Source of the DNA: Pochonia chlamydosporia 170
Lineage: Eukaryota; Ascomycota; Sordariomycetes; Hypocreales; Clavicipitaceae
Reading direction: 5' to 3'
Assembly: GCF_001653235.2 (NCBI RefSeq)
Contig: NC_035794.1
Coordinates: 310,001 to 374,000 of the forward strand
DNA: 64,000 nt
The notes under the pieces were generated by a model that ran no database searches, had not been told where the DNA came from, and saw only the letters and a list, made by a program, of their open reading frames with translations. Of this stretch, positions 11,570-22,386 are shown piece by piece. Position 1 is the first letter of the stretch; the number at the start of each line of letters is the position of its first letter. The position numbers and the translations under genes were made by a program.

Positions 11570-11850
11570 GGCTTTACGAGGTTGAATTTACCATCGGATA
11601 TCACGCCGATGGCTTTGGCAGCGTAACCAGAACTCGTGCGGTAGACCATGCGAGTCAACCTCTCAGAGTAGTTGCTCGTGGCACGCCGAAAAGAGATGGT
11701 ATACCTCGTTGTTGATGCTCCGCTGCGTAGAGAGGACGATTGGTCTTTACTCTCCTCGTAGTAACATGATTTATGGCCCAGAACGGAACACCTGATATCA
11801 TCTTCGTGGCGCACAGCTTGGGTGTCATCGCCTTAAAAGGGTATGCCGAT
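11570..11850 (+). pseudogene. Decayed alpha/beta-hydrolase (PGAP1/lipase-like) fragment
   Basis: Two short pieces in different frames resemble the lipase-like domain often found at the N-terminus of fungal STAND proteins. The first reads GYHADGFGSVTR; the second, about 110 bp on, reads PDIIFVAHSLGVIALKG, which matches the nucleophile elbow (HSLGG) with valine replacing the second glycine. Stops and frame changes separate them, and no NACHT or repeat region follows. I read it as a relic of a second STAND gene beside the intact one. The rest of 11048-12112 shows nothing recognisable. Confidence 0.4.
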
Positions 11851-12112
11851 TCCCCCTTGGCTGACAGGAACCAATCGAACTGGTTGTCCAGACCTATATC
11901 TGCCGGTGGAAGAAAGTTGGCCGAACGGGCTTGCCACTCAATAGTTCCACCGCCATGCATTATCTCCGAAGCGCGGCGCATCTTCATTGCCAGGATGGAC
12001 AACCGGCTCTAGCATCCGTAAGACTTCTCAATGTGGCCAGATACCAGTAGTTCGTTAGTGTTTTCTGGATTTATTAGGACCTGGCCTTTTCACTTTCCAG
12101 TTTCAGCCGGAT

Positions 12113-13306
12113 ATGCAGCAATATAACCTGGTCGACTTGGTTGTTCGAGAGTCTAGGCCAGAACTGCATATTACAGCCGATTTTACACCACAAAACTCAC
12201 TTGGCGTCCTTAGTTCACCTCCCGAACTCTTGCAACAGCTAGTCGTTGAAACACAAGGTGGCAACACTTGCGCTTGCGTTCGGTGTATCCCACGGACAAC
12301 TATTTGCAGCTCTACGCCCATCGTCGCCAGAAACGACTTGGCATTCATCATGACGTACGACATCCGAGCTGCCGAGGGAGTAACCAACACAACTTTGATA
12401 ACGAATCTCGCGACGCACATGACCATAGCGGCATTCACAGTCATCGCTTGGTACAATGTTGTCAAACTCAACATCGCCATATACATGTGGTTTAAGAGAA
12501 AGAAGGGTCTCTACTTCTGGTCAATGCTCTTATCCACGCAAGGCATCCTTCTGTATTCACTCGCTTTCATTCTCAAATTGTACAGTCTTGTGACTCAATA
12601 CGTGATTACGTGTACTTTAATTACCGTGGGCTGGTGTCTCATGGTGACCGGGCAGTCTCTAGTTGTATATTCACGCCTGAATATCATTGTGCCTGAGCAT
12701 CGGAGCATCCCAGCCATGCTTGTTATGATCATTTGGAACGCAGTTACCTTGCAAATACCAACTACTATTCTTGCATATGGGTCTAATTCGCCGCAGCCCG
12801 ATAGATTTATAAGCGGCTACAGGATCATGGGAATAATCCAGATGACATTATTCTCAGTCCAGGAGCTCATTATCTCTGCTACATATACATGGGCAACGAT
12901 CCGATTCCTGCGCCCGGTTTACAATAGCCAGGTTCGATCAGTTATGATACAATTGCTGTGTATTAATGTTGCGATAATACTGATGGATGTAGCATTGCTA
13001 GCAATGCAATACGTCAACTACTATTCCATCCAAGCAGTTATAAAGTGTGCGATTTATAGCGTGAAGCTAAAGCTCGAGTTTGCGGTACTGAATCAGTTAG
13101 TACGCTTGTCTAAGCCACCTCAGGTTTTCATTTGGTTTACAGGAACAGCAATACGCATTACCATCGAGAATAGGGTTGAGCCAAGTCAAACCAGTTGGGG
13201 CATCGGAAATGGCGAAAAAGGTTTACCACTCAACGACAGGAGATGGCAATACAACATCGACCGTGATGACAGTTCTGGAGACATGCTAGCGCTTGTCGGC
13301 TATTGA
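12113..13306 (+). CDS. Multi-pass membrane protein (DUF7703-like)
   Basis: A single-exon frame of 397 codons. From residue 80 (MTYDIRAAEG, ATG at 12350) the protein has about seven hydrophobic segments, with the conserved-looking cytoplasmic loop MWFKRKKGLYFWSMLLSTQGI after the first segment; this layout is that of the fungal integral-membrane family I know as DUF7703. The first 79 residues are hydrophilic, contain CACVRC and do not look like part of the family, so the true start is probably 12350 (318 aa). The C-terminus is a soluble tail (GEKGLPLNDRRWQYNID). No enzymatic motif is visible and function is unknown. It sits inside the STAND-rich region but nothing shows it belongs to that system. 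Confidence 0.7.
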   Translation: MQQYNLVDLVVRESRPELHITADFTPQNSLGVLSSPPELLQQLVVETQGGNTCACVRCIPRTTICSSTPIVARNDLAFIMTYDIRAAEGVTNTTLITNLATHMTIAAFTVIAWYNVVKLNIAIYMWFKRKKGLYFWSMLLSTQGILLYSLAFILKLYSLVTQYVITCTLITVGWCLMVTGQSLVVYSRLNIIVPEHRSIPAMLVMIIWNAVTLQIPTTILAYGSNSPQPDRFISGYRIMGIIQMTLFSVQELIISATYTWATIRFLRPVYNSQVRSVMIQLLCINVAIILMDVALLAMQYVNYYSIQAVIKCAIYSVKLKLEFAVLNQLVRLSKPPQVFIWFTGTAIRITIENRVEPSQTSWGIGNGEKGLPLNDRRWQYNIDRDDSSGDMLALVGY

Positions 13307-13677
13307 TCATCTAGAGACTGAGTTGAATATGGGTCTTGTTACCGTCTAATCGAACCGAGGGTTGCCGTCAGTTGTTCCACATTCCCGCGTCTGCGACTCA
13401 TGACAATGGATAGGACCCGATGGACATGATATTCACGTTAGAGAACATGGGAGCACTACAATGAGATACCAGTCCAGCAAGTTGCTTGATACAATCCCAA
13501 ATGATGGCAAATTCGGGCGTAGTGTACGGAAAACTGTCAAACACTCCGCCCGGACACTGGCCAATACCATCGTGAACCCCCCAGAACATGCACAAGCCGA
13601 TGCTCAAGATACCCAAACAGAGATGTCGACAACTGCGAGATCACACTCCCGAACCCTTTCAGAAAATAAGATGGTAC
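13307..13677. other. Short intergenic stretch, nothing recognised
   Basis: About 370 bp between the 3' ends of two convergent genes. Small frames are present on both strands but none has domain-like sequence or splice sites joining a neighbour. Confidence 0.5.
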
Positions 13678-16600
13678 CTACCTACCATCTGACAAGCTCG
13701 TGTCTTCAACTCTTGATACGATTTGGCCAACTTCCCCGGCAGAGTGGATGGAACCTTCGGTGGCCCAGGACGAGAGAGAGCGTTCGGAATCGAACTGACC
13801 CGCGCTGGATCCATCCACGAAATAAACATTTTGGGAAAAATAATCCTCCTCCGCCCGAGCCATCAATGTCGACTCATTCTTGTCAGCGGCTGGTGGATTC
13901 AGGTCAAAGCTGCAGAGCTGCAGCGACGGTTCGTGTGGGTTGCGCTTCACGATCGAGCCTTCTACCGGCGAAACTTCCACCTCGACCTCGTAGCCCTCAA
14001 AATCGTAGATGATGTGGCCTCCATCGGGGCCCTCCTTGAGGGTTGGAGCCACACTTTCAGCCCATTCGGCAATATGGGAATTCCGTTCATTGACAGTATC
14101 GAATGTTCCGACGGGTTTGTCTAGGCTGATAGGTTGGTCCATAGGCCAAGGAAGGGAGCGGAGAGAAAAGTCATGGACATGCTCCAAAACATGTTCCTCC
14201 AAGTCCAATGAATCCTGAGACCCTTTGGCGTCGCATATGGGACATGTTGTAATCCACGGCACGTCGATTTCGACATCTGAAAACAATTTATCGACATCGC
14301 CGGATCTAGCATATGGGTGTTTGAGCTCCAAGAGTTCGGCAGTTGAAAACAATTTCCCCCAAAGACCAAGATCCCTTTCTGCGTGCTTGGACAACAAATG
14401 ACTTTTGATGTCAAGACGAGACTCGAACATAGGAGTGTCTCCGTCGCAGTCAGGGCATTGCCATTGACATAGATGGTCGTTCATAACATGATCCTTCCAC
14501 TCCTTTTTCGTTGCAAAGAGATCATACGGCGTAGGACAGTTGTTAACAACACAGGTGTAAGGACGTAGGTCGTTTGCCAAATGCTTTCTAGTTTCATCAG
14601 CATCCTGATCAAATAGTGAAGGATTTTCTTACCTCCAACGACTCCTGGCCAGTTCAGTGACCGGAAGAGCTTGACAGCAACAGGGGCATTTGACCAGATT
14701 CTGATCTGGGCTCCGTGGAGCATGCACTCTGGGGTATTCAATTGTTGGCCTGGCCCGAATTGTTGTTGGAAATCCTTCTTGTTTCAAGTCTAGACCGGAC
14801 GCCGACGGCGCGTATATCGTGGATACAGTTAGGCTTTCAATCGAGGGCCTGTATTCCCTCAATTTGGAAGCAATGTCTTCTATCGGGCGAGCTTCTTGGT
14901 CTGTGTGGATTGTTGCCATTGGGACAGGCTGCTGTGGGATTGTGGTATTGGAAGCCTTGGTGGAAGGGCGCTTCAGCCCGCCAGAGAGCTGCTGAGCTTC
15001 CATAAATCTGTGCCGGCGTCGCAAATTGGCCTCCACTAAACGCTCCTGGATCGGGTCAAGTTTTAGTTTGGCGAAGTAGTCAAAGCTTCTCGTGTCCTTG
15101 TCGATATCTATGGGGCCTGCAGTAGGCTTTGACACGAGTACGGCGGAGAGATGTGCTCTGAGGTCGACATATTTGTCCCTATTCCTATCGAATGAGGAGT
15201 CTGTTCCGGGAAGTTGAATGACTTCTGCGATGCCAAGCAACTGCGCGGATGTAGGGTCAGTCGTGGATATTATAATTGCTCCAGCACAGGAACGAGGGAG
15301 CATGTTCTCCATCCGGAGATATATTGCCCCATGGGCCTCTAATCTGTCAAAGACCATGATCCAAAGCCCTTCGTGCATCCAAGAGAGGTAGTGCATAAGT
15401 GCTTTGATACCACATCTAGGCATGTCATATTCTCCTCCTGGTTTCACTTCGATGAGTGTTTCCAGAATTTGCAGATATGACTTTTCGATGGAAGCTATGC
15501 TTCGAGCATCAACCCAGAAAATTGACCAGTCTTCTACCCGCTCTTTCAAGTCATTGACTAGCGCTATTGTAGCTGTAGTGTTCTTGCTAGGATCAGGCCC
15601 AGTAAGGATGATATTTGGCAGGAGACTCAATTGTCTAACAAGTGCCACGTCATCCCTTGTCGGCTTCCTGAACTTTTCGCCGAGAGGCATAGGGCTGTTT
15701 TTGTACTTATTCGAGTGCCTGGTCAGGTCGGTGTCCTTGGTCAAGCCAGTGTCTATCATTTCCGCAATGTCTTCAATTTCGACTCGGTCTGGGCCGGGAG
15801 ACGGAAGTGGCAAATCCATGAGATACTTGGCCGTTTCTAAGCTTTATTTAGCCAAGCTCCATTTACAGTCTGTGGTCAAAGGTATTTGAACATATCCAAG
15901 CATACACTAACACAGCTCAATATGCCTCAGCACACAAAGCGATATGCGATACCCGTCCTTGTTCAAATACTTCTGACCTCCCACTGTACCTAACCATACA
16001 GTTGGCTTGGTGTATAACGAATGGGTGAAACTTAGACTTACTTTTGAGGCGAAGGAGAAAAAACGAGTATTCTTGTATTTCGCGGATATCCAAGTCCAAA
16101 ACCCGCTGCATTGCAGCACTTAAAATATTCTGCTCCATCTCAAGTGTGGTTCTGGAGTTGACGGTGTGGCAGGCCTCCTGTAGATTGACGAGCGGAGGAT
16201 TATACGTTTGGGGTATGTAGTCAATTTGGTAGGAACGAAATCCCAATTCCACAATATCTCGACATTTTGCTAGATTTCTTCGGGCTTTCTGCTTGAACCT
16301 CGGTTCAAGTTCTTGGAATTTCAATTCGAGGTTGCCAAAGAGTATCTTCCTCACTATTTCTTTGGGGATAACGGCATCATCTGGAGTACTGACATGGACA
16401 GTCCAACCGTCTTTCGTATACGACAGTAGACTGGCGCTACTCGATGCCTGAAACGAAGTGCTGTCTTTCTCATTCGCTGGGGCAGCGTCTCCAGGAAGCG
16501 CTCGAAGCGCGAATTCGTGTAAGTGCTTCAAAATGTGCTCGTCAATTCCTGACCTCAGCTCCGTGGGCTCGGTTTTACACAGCGGACACTCTAGTGGGCC

Positions 16601-18366
16601 AATGAGCTGTCGCTTGCTGAGTTCCGCGAGGATATCCCGCTGAGGTGCTGGTTCAAGGCTGCCGTGCTCTCTTTCTGTGTGGGCCAGCCAGCTTTCGGCA
16701 CTGTCAAAGAATACCAGAACTTGGGAATCGGGCTGACCGATCTTATCAGACTCAGCGGTCAGCTTAGTGTCAGTTGAGCAGGGAGTGCAAGTCCATTTAG
16801 TTGAGGAATGCTTTGCTTTCATATGCGCAAGTAGCTGATCTGCCTTGAGGTACATATCATTGTCGTTGCTGCACTCTTCCATAATGCATGAGTAGGGTAG
16901 AATGTCTTGAGCGACGTGTGCCCTGGGATGTATCAGTAAAAGAGAGATTGCCAAGACTGAACGACAAGACCTTGAAAGCAATGTCTTGTCGTTACAGGTA
17001 CCTGTATGGATGCCAACTAGCCTCTGATACTTACTTCCAACTTTGCTCATTCTTCGCATACGATTCCGGCAGTTTATCACCGCAGTACGGACAGATCAGT
17101 GTGCCGTTTGGCTGGGGCTTTGGACAACCTGGATAAGCCTGTGATTCTCCGATCTTTGTTATCCCAGATACCCTTGATGGCGTCTTTTCCGCAGATAGAT
17201 CCGCAGCATCAAAATTCGGGCCAACATCGGTAGCCGTTACTGCGGCAGTGTAGATTGAGCGGGTCTTTTCGACTGGTGCCTCATGCACTTCAGGAGCAAT
17301 TTGGGTGACTGGTCGACTTTGTCTTTCTTTTGCTTTAGAGGATACAATGCTTGTAGGAGGAGCTTGATCCACCGCAGCTGGAGCCTTGTCTGGCTTTTGC
17401 ATCTTGACTTCCTGGGGTCCTTCCACTGGAGCGAGGTTCCTGGTGGCTCGTGCTTTGGTGAAATATTCAATACGATGTTTTCGGAGAACATTTGCTCGTA
17501 TGAGTTTCCGCTGGACGGGGCTAAATTTGCTGTCATCATAGACTCGTTTCATCTTTTCTATGGCCGACAAACCCTGTGCGCCATTGTCGGGAAAACCAGA
17601 GTTGATGATGGTTGTGAGATGCCGACGGAACGCTTGGACTTCTTCCGTCTCCTTCAGGGCCTGGTCCGCCCTTTCAAAGCGGTATTTGGCGCCGGCTCTC
17701 CGGATTGTGAGAGATATTCTTGTCAGTTGGTCTAGAATAGTTCTGACATATGAGATGTATTCTCCAAGGGCCGAGTCATTGGTCGAGGTTGAGCCGGAGT
17801 TGCTCAAGGCATCGTCGTTTTCATTACTCTCGCCTTCACGACGGTCATCTTTGCGACTCTCATCTTCATGATTCTCAGAGTTAATGAGCGCATTGGCTGG
17901 TGAGTCTGATCTTGTCGAGGAAGACTGTACTTCGTCGGATTCCTGTGCGCTATCCGAGTCTTCCAACTCTCCCTCCCAAGCGGGGTCATCGTCCTCTTCC
18001 AACTCAGGAATATCATCTGCCAAGTCTTCTGAGTTGCCATCTTCAAGCTCTTTCGCTTCGAGCCTCACAGTTAGCTACAGAGCTATTGTTGGAGTCCAGA
18101 AGCTCACCATAGATAGCCAGTGCGCCTTCAACAGAGGTTTTCAAAGCATCGAGAAGATTGCAAATGGACTCTCGTGCGTCTGGATAGTTCCTCAATCTGT
18201 GACCCATCCCCGACTTGTCCTCTGACGTGGCTTTGATAGTGGAACACCACAGGTTAAAGTCGACTTGTGCCGACCGCATCCATGTATGCCCTGACGGCGC
18301 GTCGAAAACCTTCTTACACGCCTTTGCGCTCCTCGCTATGTCAGTGGGTATCGTGGCGTCATCCAT
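13678..18366 (-). CDS. NLR-like protein: two zinc-finger modules around a degenerate NB-ARC
   Basis: Five exons on the minus strand: 18366-18108, 18055-17035, 16922-16042, 15836-14633 and 14587-13678. All phases agree and give 1424 residues. Order: helical N-terminal domain common in fungal C2H2/STAND proteins (about 1-90); acidic Ser-rich linker; zinc-finger module 1 (CPYCGDKLPESYA, then PYSCIMEEC and HMKAKH; later HILKHLHEFALRALP); a region ending FFLLRLKKTAKYLMDLP; an NB-ARC-like domain (about 790-950) with IILTGPDPSKNTTA in place of a Walker A, then SIFWVDARS, LWIMVFDRLEA and AIIISTTD; and zinc-finger module 2 (CPCCCQALP, PYTCVVNNC, HVLEHVHDFSLRSLP). The P-loop lacks the GxGGxGKT lysine-threonine, so nucleotide binding is doubtful. 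The 205-nt intron 15837-16041 contains a MITE-like element. A two-gene reading (split at that intron) is possible but needs an unsupported start and tail. Confidence 0.72.
15866..15986 (+). mobile_element. MITE-like element, copy 1 (most complete, inside an intron)
   Basis: 121 bp with imperfect terminal inverted repeats of about 25 bp (20 matches by eye): it begins CAGTCTGTGGTCAAAGG and ends TTCTGACCTCCCACTG. It is flanked by TA on both sides, the target duplication of Tc1/mariner/pogo-type elements. The core holds an inverted-repeat motif (CTAACACA...CAATATG...). It encodes nothing. Removing it and one TA leaves an 82-nt host intron, a normal size. Confidence 0.75.
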
Positions 18367-18378
18367 GTTTGCAAGGGG

Positions 18379-18494
18379 TTCGTAGTGTGTGCTGACATAT
18401 ATTGAGATGTGTTAGCATAGCCGTGTGTGTTGACACATATTCAGATGTATTGGTGTAGACTTGGATGTGGGCAAATACTTTTTATTACAGTCTG
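18379..18494 (-). mobile_element. MITE-like element, copy 2, next to the NLR-like start codon
   Basis: On the minus strand it begins CAGACTGTAATAAAAAGT, is followed on the plus strand by TA, and contains two core units (CCAATACATCTGAATATGTG and GCTAACACATCTCAATATAT). Its gene-proximal end stops about 12 bp from the ATG of the NLR-like gene, so it forms that gene's 5' leader or core promoter. The second terminal repeat is eroded. Confidence 0.65.
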
Positions 18495-19204
18495 TAAATC
18501 ACATGGCCAACCGTCTCAGTCTAGTATTCAGCCTGGTGGCTGATCTCTCCACGGGAGATCGATACGGTTGGAATACGGGCCGGGCCGCAAGAAATGGCGT
18601 TGGTGATGGTTCCTGGATGCTCGAGGATGGAGAATGGTGCGGCTGAACCCGAAAATGAAGGTCGACTCTCAACAAGCTGTCAGCACTTTGCAAAAAAGGG
18701 AGTAATAGTAAATGAGATAACCAAAGGCACGCGTTAAATATATATCATCTATTTTTAAGCTTTTTGTTGCGGCGCATTTTAGCTGCCTAAGGTCGCACCC
18801 TAGCAATTGATAGCTCAAGGCGCTTCGAAACTCAAGGCCAAGATTGAACATTGAAGGTGGGTGAAGGCCGCTGGCGCCTGAGGCAGCATCTTTCAACATT
18901 GAATGTTAGCTGCAAACACGACTAACTGTCCTTGACCTTTGGCAGCTAAAATGCAATAACAACTATATTTACTATTACTCCATCAGTGCTATAGACTGAG
19001 AATGTAGCTAGATGCTGCCTCTTGGTAGATTGTACGATTTTGCAAAATCGATTTAGCTTGATTCTGCGTCGCTTAGCTAATGTGCCATCGTACCCGACCT
19101 CCAAGATCGACACTCAAGAGACCGTCAGCTTGACTTGACCAGACTTGACTTTTCAGCGTTCACAGCTGACCACTCCGAAAATCCAACCCCGCTCCACTTC
19201 CTTT
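18495..19204. other. Divergent intergenic region between NLR-like and protease genes
   Basis: About 700 bp with no gene I can support. It is bounded on both sides by copies of the same MITE-like element, so both divergent promoters are built partly from it. A direct repeat of ACTTGAC (CTTGACTTGACC, then AGACTTGACTTTTC) lies near 19130-19155. Confidence 0.55.
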
Positions 19205-19316
19205 AGAGTACGCAAAACACATATAGGTATACACTAACACATTTGAGTATACACTAACACATCACAATACGTTATAGCACACACTGCGATATGCAATATC
19301 TTTTTCCAGTCAACTG
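19205..19316 (+). mobile_element. MITE-like element, copy 3, ending at the protease start codon
   Basis: It contains the 16-bp unit GTATACACTAACACAT twice (19227-19242 and 19247-19262) followed by CACAATACG...TAGCACACACTGCGATATGCAATATC, matching the internal part of the other copies. The element ends within a few bases of the protease ATG at 19320. The outer terminal repeats are not clear, so this is an eroded or internally duplicated copy. Confidence 0.6.
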
Positions 19317-19319
19317 TCA

Positions 19320-22250
19320 ATGACCTCCCGCCCTGAATTTATGGACGTCCATGGCCAGAGACATCAACTTACGCCTTCTTCGGCGATATCCTTCGCTCTC
19401 AAAGTCCTGTCGCCTTTTCATAACATCGTCAAGTCGTTGGCGCGGCCTTCACCAACCACAAGTGCAGCGCAATCAAGTCGGACTGCTCTGCCTCGACCTT
19501 TCTTCGCTATCCTGGGGCAATATCTAGAGGAAGCTGAGAAACGCATCACGCAGTGGCATGCGGAGGGGTGCCCTAAAGGGTCCTCAGAGGAGAAGCAGGT
19601 CCTAAATCTGCTCACTCTGCTTGAAGAGGCAACGAAAGTGACCCCGAATTTTCAGAGAAAGAAGCCCTCTACGTACAGTCGGTCATCCTATTCCAATCTC
19701 GAGGCCATTCTTCGCCGCTCGCCGCTGGAAAAACGAAACGACGCAATAAAATGCGTCAAAAAGTTGGGGCATAGGGAGAGACAGAGCCTTCAGGCCGAGC
19801 TAGAGAAGTTGGGGGAGCTAACGGGGGATAAATCACGAGAGTGCCTATTAGACCTGCCCACAGAGGGCATCAAAGACGCCGACTGGGCCGAGTACGTGCA
19901 AGAGCTGCACTCGATTCTCGGCGAGGCATGTGCCTGCTCTTTGGCGGGCGACCCTGGTTTCATCGCAAACGTAGGGTTGGCACCCTACGAAGTCGAGAAA
20001 GAAAAGGATGCAGTACCATTTAGCCTGTTCATTTCGCATCTTCATGCCGATGAAACTCTCTGGTGTTGGAGGGAGACTCAGATAAGTGTTATTCTCCAGA
20101 GGTCTGTATCCAAACTAATTCCTTTTTTACGCTTTGTATAATATCTAACGATATGCAGTAAATGTATCCCAAATCATTCCCATATCGCACCCGAGGAATT
20201 CTGCAAGCTCGTTCGGAAGCAGACACTCAGTTATCCGGTCCTCAGAGGCACCAAAGGCAGCCTCACAAAGGAGAGAGATAATCCACAGTCCATCATGGTT
20301 GTCAATGAGCCTAGCGTGTCCCTGGGCAATCTACTTGACGGGAAAAGGCTAAAGAATGACGACGCCTTGCGGGTCAAACTCTCTTATCTTGTCGCGAAAG
20401 CCGTGTGGCAATTCTACGACTCCCACTGGATGTCCGAGGCTTGGTCAAAAGACACGATTCATTTCATGAAAGAGGAGAATATCATAGACCAATCAATCCT
20501 AGTATATCTCCAGAGACCCTTCATCTCGGCCAAGATAGGCCCCGGTAAACAAGATCCCTGCACTCCCTGTTCATCAAAGTCCGGGACGGATGGGAAGCCG
20601 GTACCTGCATGTCTTCACAGCTACCCAAAGATCCTTTCTCTGGGAATTATTCTTCTGGAAATCCTCCGCGGCGAAGGAATCGATAGGTTTCGCATGATGC
20701 AAAGATTCCGCGATAGTGAGGGTAACCTGCACAAAGATGCCGATCTGGTTATCGCTGGCTTCCTGATCGAATCAGAGAAGAAAGGAAAAACTGGGAAAGA
20801 CAAGTACATCAGCAACATCAGGGACCTTCTGAAAGAGGTAATCGACTTTTGCATCAAACCAGACGTCGAAAAGCTCGGTTGTGACCCCAAGGAAGTCCGC
20901 GCAAACTTGCGTACCCACGTCGTTGCACCGCTGTATCAGCTCTACTCCAAATCGTGTCCCGAGAACTATGCTCCAGAGCCGATTGAACTGTCTCTAGATT
21001 CGGGTTCGAAGGGAGTCCCATCGGTGTCTCAAAACCAAGGGTTTGGAATGTCGGCACCTCTCACTGCCTCAGACCAGCAAAGCTTTGAATTGCGAAAAGT
21101 CCAGCATTCTGACCCCATTCGATGCAGCATCCCCTGTTACGATAATATTGCTAACGATGATGGCATCGACGGTGAGCTGCAGCACGAAGAGAACGAGGCC
21201 CAGGGAGAAGACGCAAGGTGAGTACAAACAGAAACCTGTCACAAACCAAACCCACTGACTATATTAGCCGTCGACGGACCGATAAATGGATCGAGGGATT
21301 CCAGAACTTGCTAATAAAACACAACATCGAGGCTCTGACTGGCCCGAATGTCATCAAGGTTGCCATAATTGACTCTGGGATAGAGTACAATCATCTAGAA
21401 GTGGATCTAAGCCGCATCAGGGACTGGAGATCTTGGATCGAAAACAGTGATGCTACAGTTGACAAAGTCGGCCACGGAACGCATATTGCTGGTATAATCT
21501 TGCAGCTCACCACCAATGTTGAATTGTACATTGCCAAGGTGACGGACACCAAGAAATTCAAGAGGAGGGACCTGATCACAGAGGTACGAATTTTCCACGT
21601 CCTACAGTTTATATGCGCAGGCTATTGCTTATACAAAACAGGCTATAAAACATGCCAGAACAGAGTGGAAAGTAAACATGATCTCCCTCTCCTTCGGTTT
21701 CGACGAGCCTGATACGGAAGAGAGCCGAGAAATCCAAGCATGCATCAACGGAGGAATCATGGTGTTCTCCTCGGCGTCCAACGACGGTGGCGAAGGGAGT
21801 CGAACGTACCCTGCCAAATACGACCACGTAATGTGCATCCACTCGGCGTCGCCACAGGGAATCGTCGGCCCAAGCAACCCGAGTGCTATAGATCAGGAAA
21901 GCAACTTCAGCACCGTTGGTGAGATGGTCAAGTCCTATTGGCATCTGCCGAAAATCGAAGAAGAGGGGCAAGATGAAGGAAGGGCGTACGAGTTCAGGTA
22001 CCAATCCGGCACGTCGATGGCTACTCCTGTGGCTGTCGCGATAGCTGCATTCATGATAGGCTATCTCCGCAAGTACGCAGGGGGGCACAAATGGGGGATT
22101 GACCCGTGGACGCCGTTGGGGATGCAAAAAGTATTCGAGAAAATGAAGGAGAAACGTGGTGGATACGACTGGGTTAGCCTGCAGAGGTATTTCCGTCACA
22201 AAAGGACAGTTGGGGAGGTTTTGCGCAGCCTGCAGAGAAAGCTAAGATGA
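19320..22250 (+). CDS. Subtilisin-like (S8) serine protease with DUF7580-like N-terminus
   Basis: Exons 19320-20101, 20159-21217, 21268-21583 and 21642-22250 encode 921 residues. The first ~590 residues form a helical regulatory part like the fungal DUF7580 domain (SLGNLLDGKRL, LVAKAVWQFYDSHWMSEAW, ILSLGIILLEILRGEGI), which has a faint kinase-like layout. The C-terminal catalytic domain has Asp about 649 (VAIIDSGI), His about 683 (GHGTHIAGI) and Ser about 844 (SGTSMATPVA), all intact. There is no signal peptide, so the enzyme is probably cytosolic. The last intron uses the second acceptor, giving ITEAIKHARTEWKVN; the first would make a 37-nt intron. In Podospora, the S8 protease HET-Q2 cleaves the gasdermin HET-Q1; the next gene here is gasdermin-like, so the same role is inferred. 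Confidence 0.88.
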
Positions 22251-22386
22251 TGCATGCTGAGACGAGACTTTATGATGTATGATGAAGTATTCAGCGGTAG
22301 AGATTGAATTGCATTTTCATGTCAAGCTATGAGTGATTCGTATCTCGTTACACATGCAACACCATTCCCTGCTTTCGCATGCCCGA

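Noticed and set aside
12113..12349. N-terminal 79 residues of the membrane protein as a functional domain
   Set aside because: They precede a better ATG, are not hydrophobic, and look unrelated to the family.
14715..15005. Plus-strand frame of 96 codons, and similar frames opposite the NLR-like gene
   Set aside because: Shadows of the minus-strand coding sequence with no family features.
15837..16041. Separate genes at 13.7-15.8 kb and 15.9-18.4 kb
   Set aside because: GTAAGT at 16041 and an AG at 15837 join them in phase, and the tail otherwise read past the donor is encoded by the MITE. Kept only as an alternative.
21584..21620. Shorter 37-nt last intron in the S8 protease
   Set aside because: Too short for a fungal intron. 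The acceptor at 21641 gives 58 nt and the conserved EAIKHA segment.
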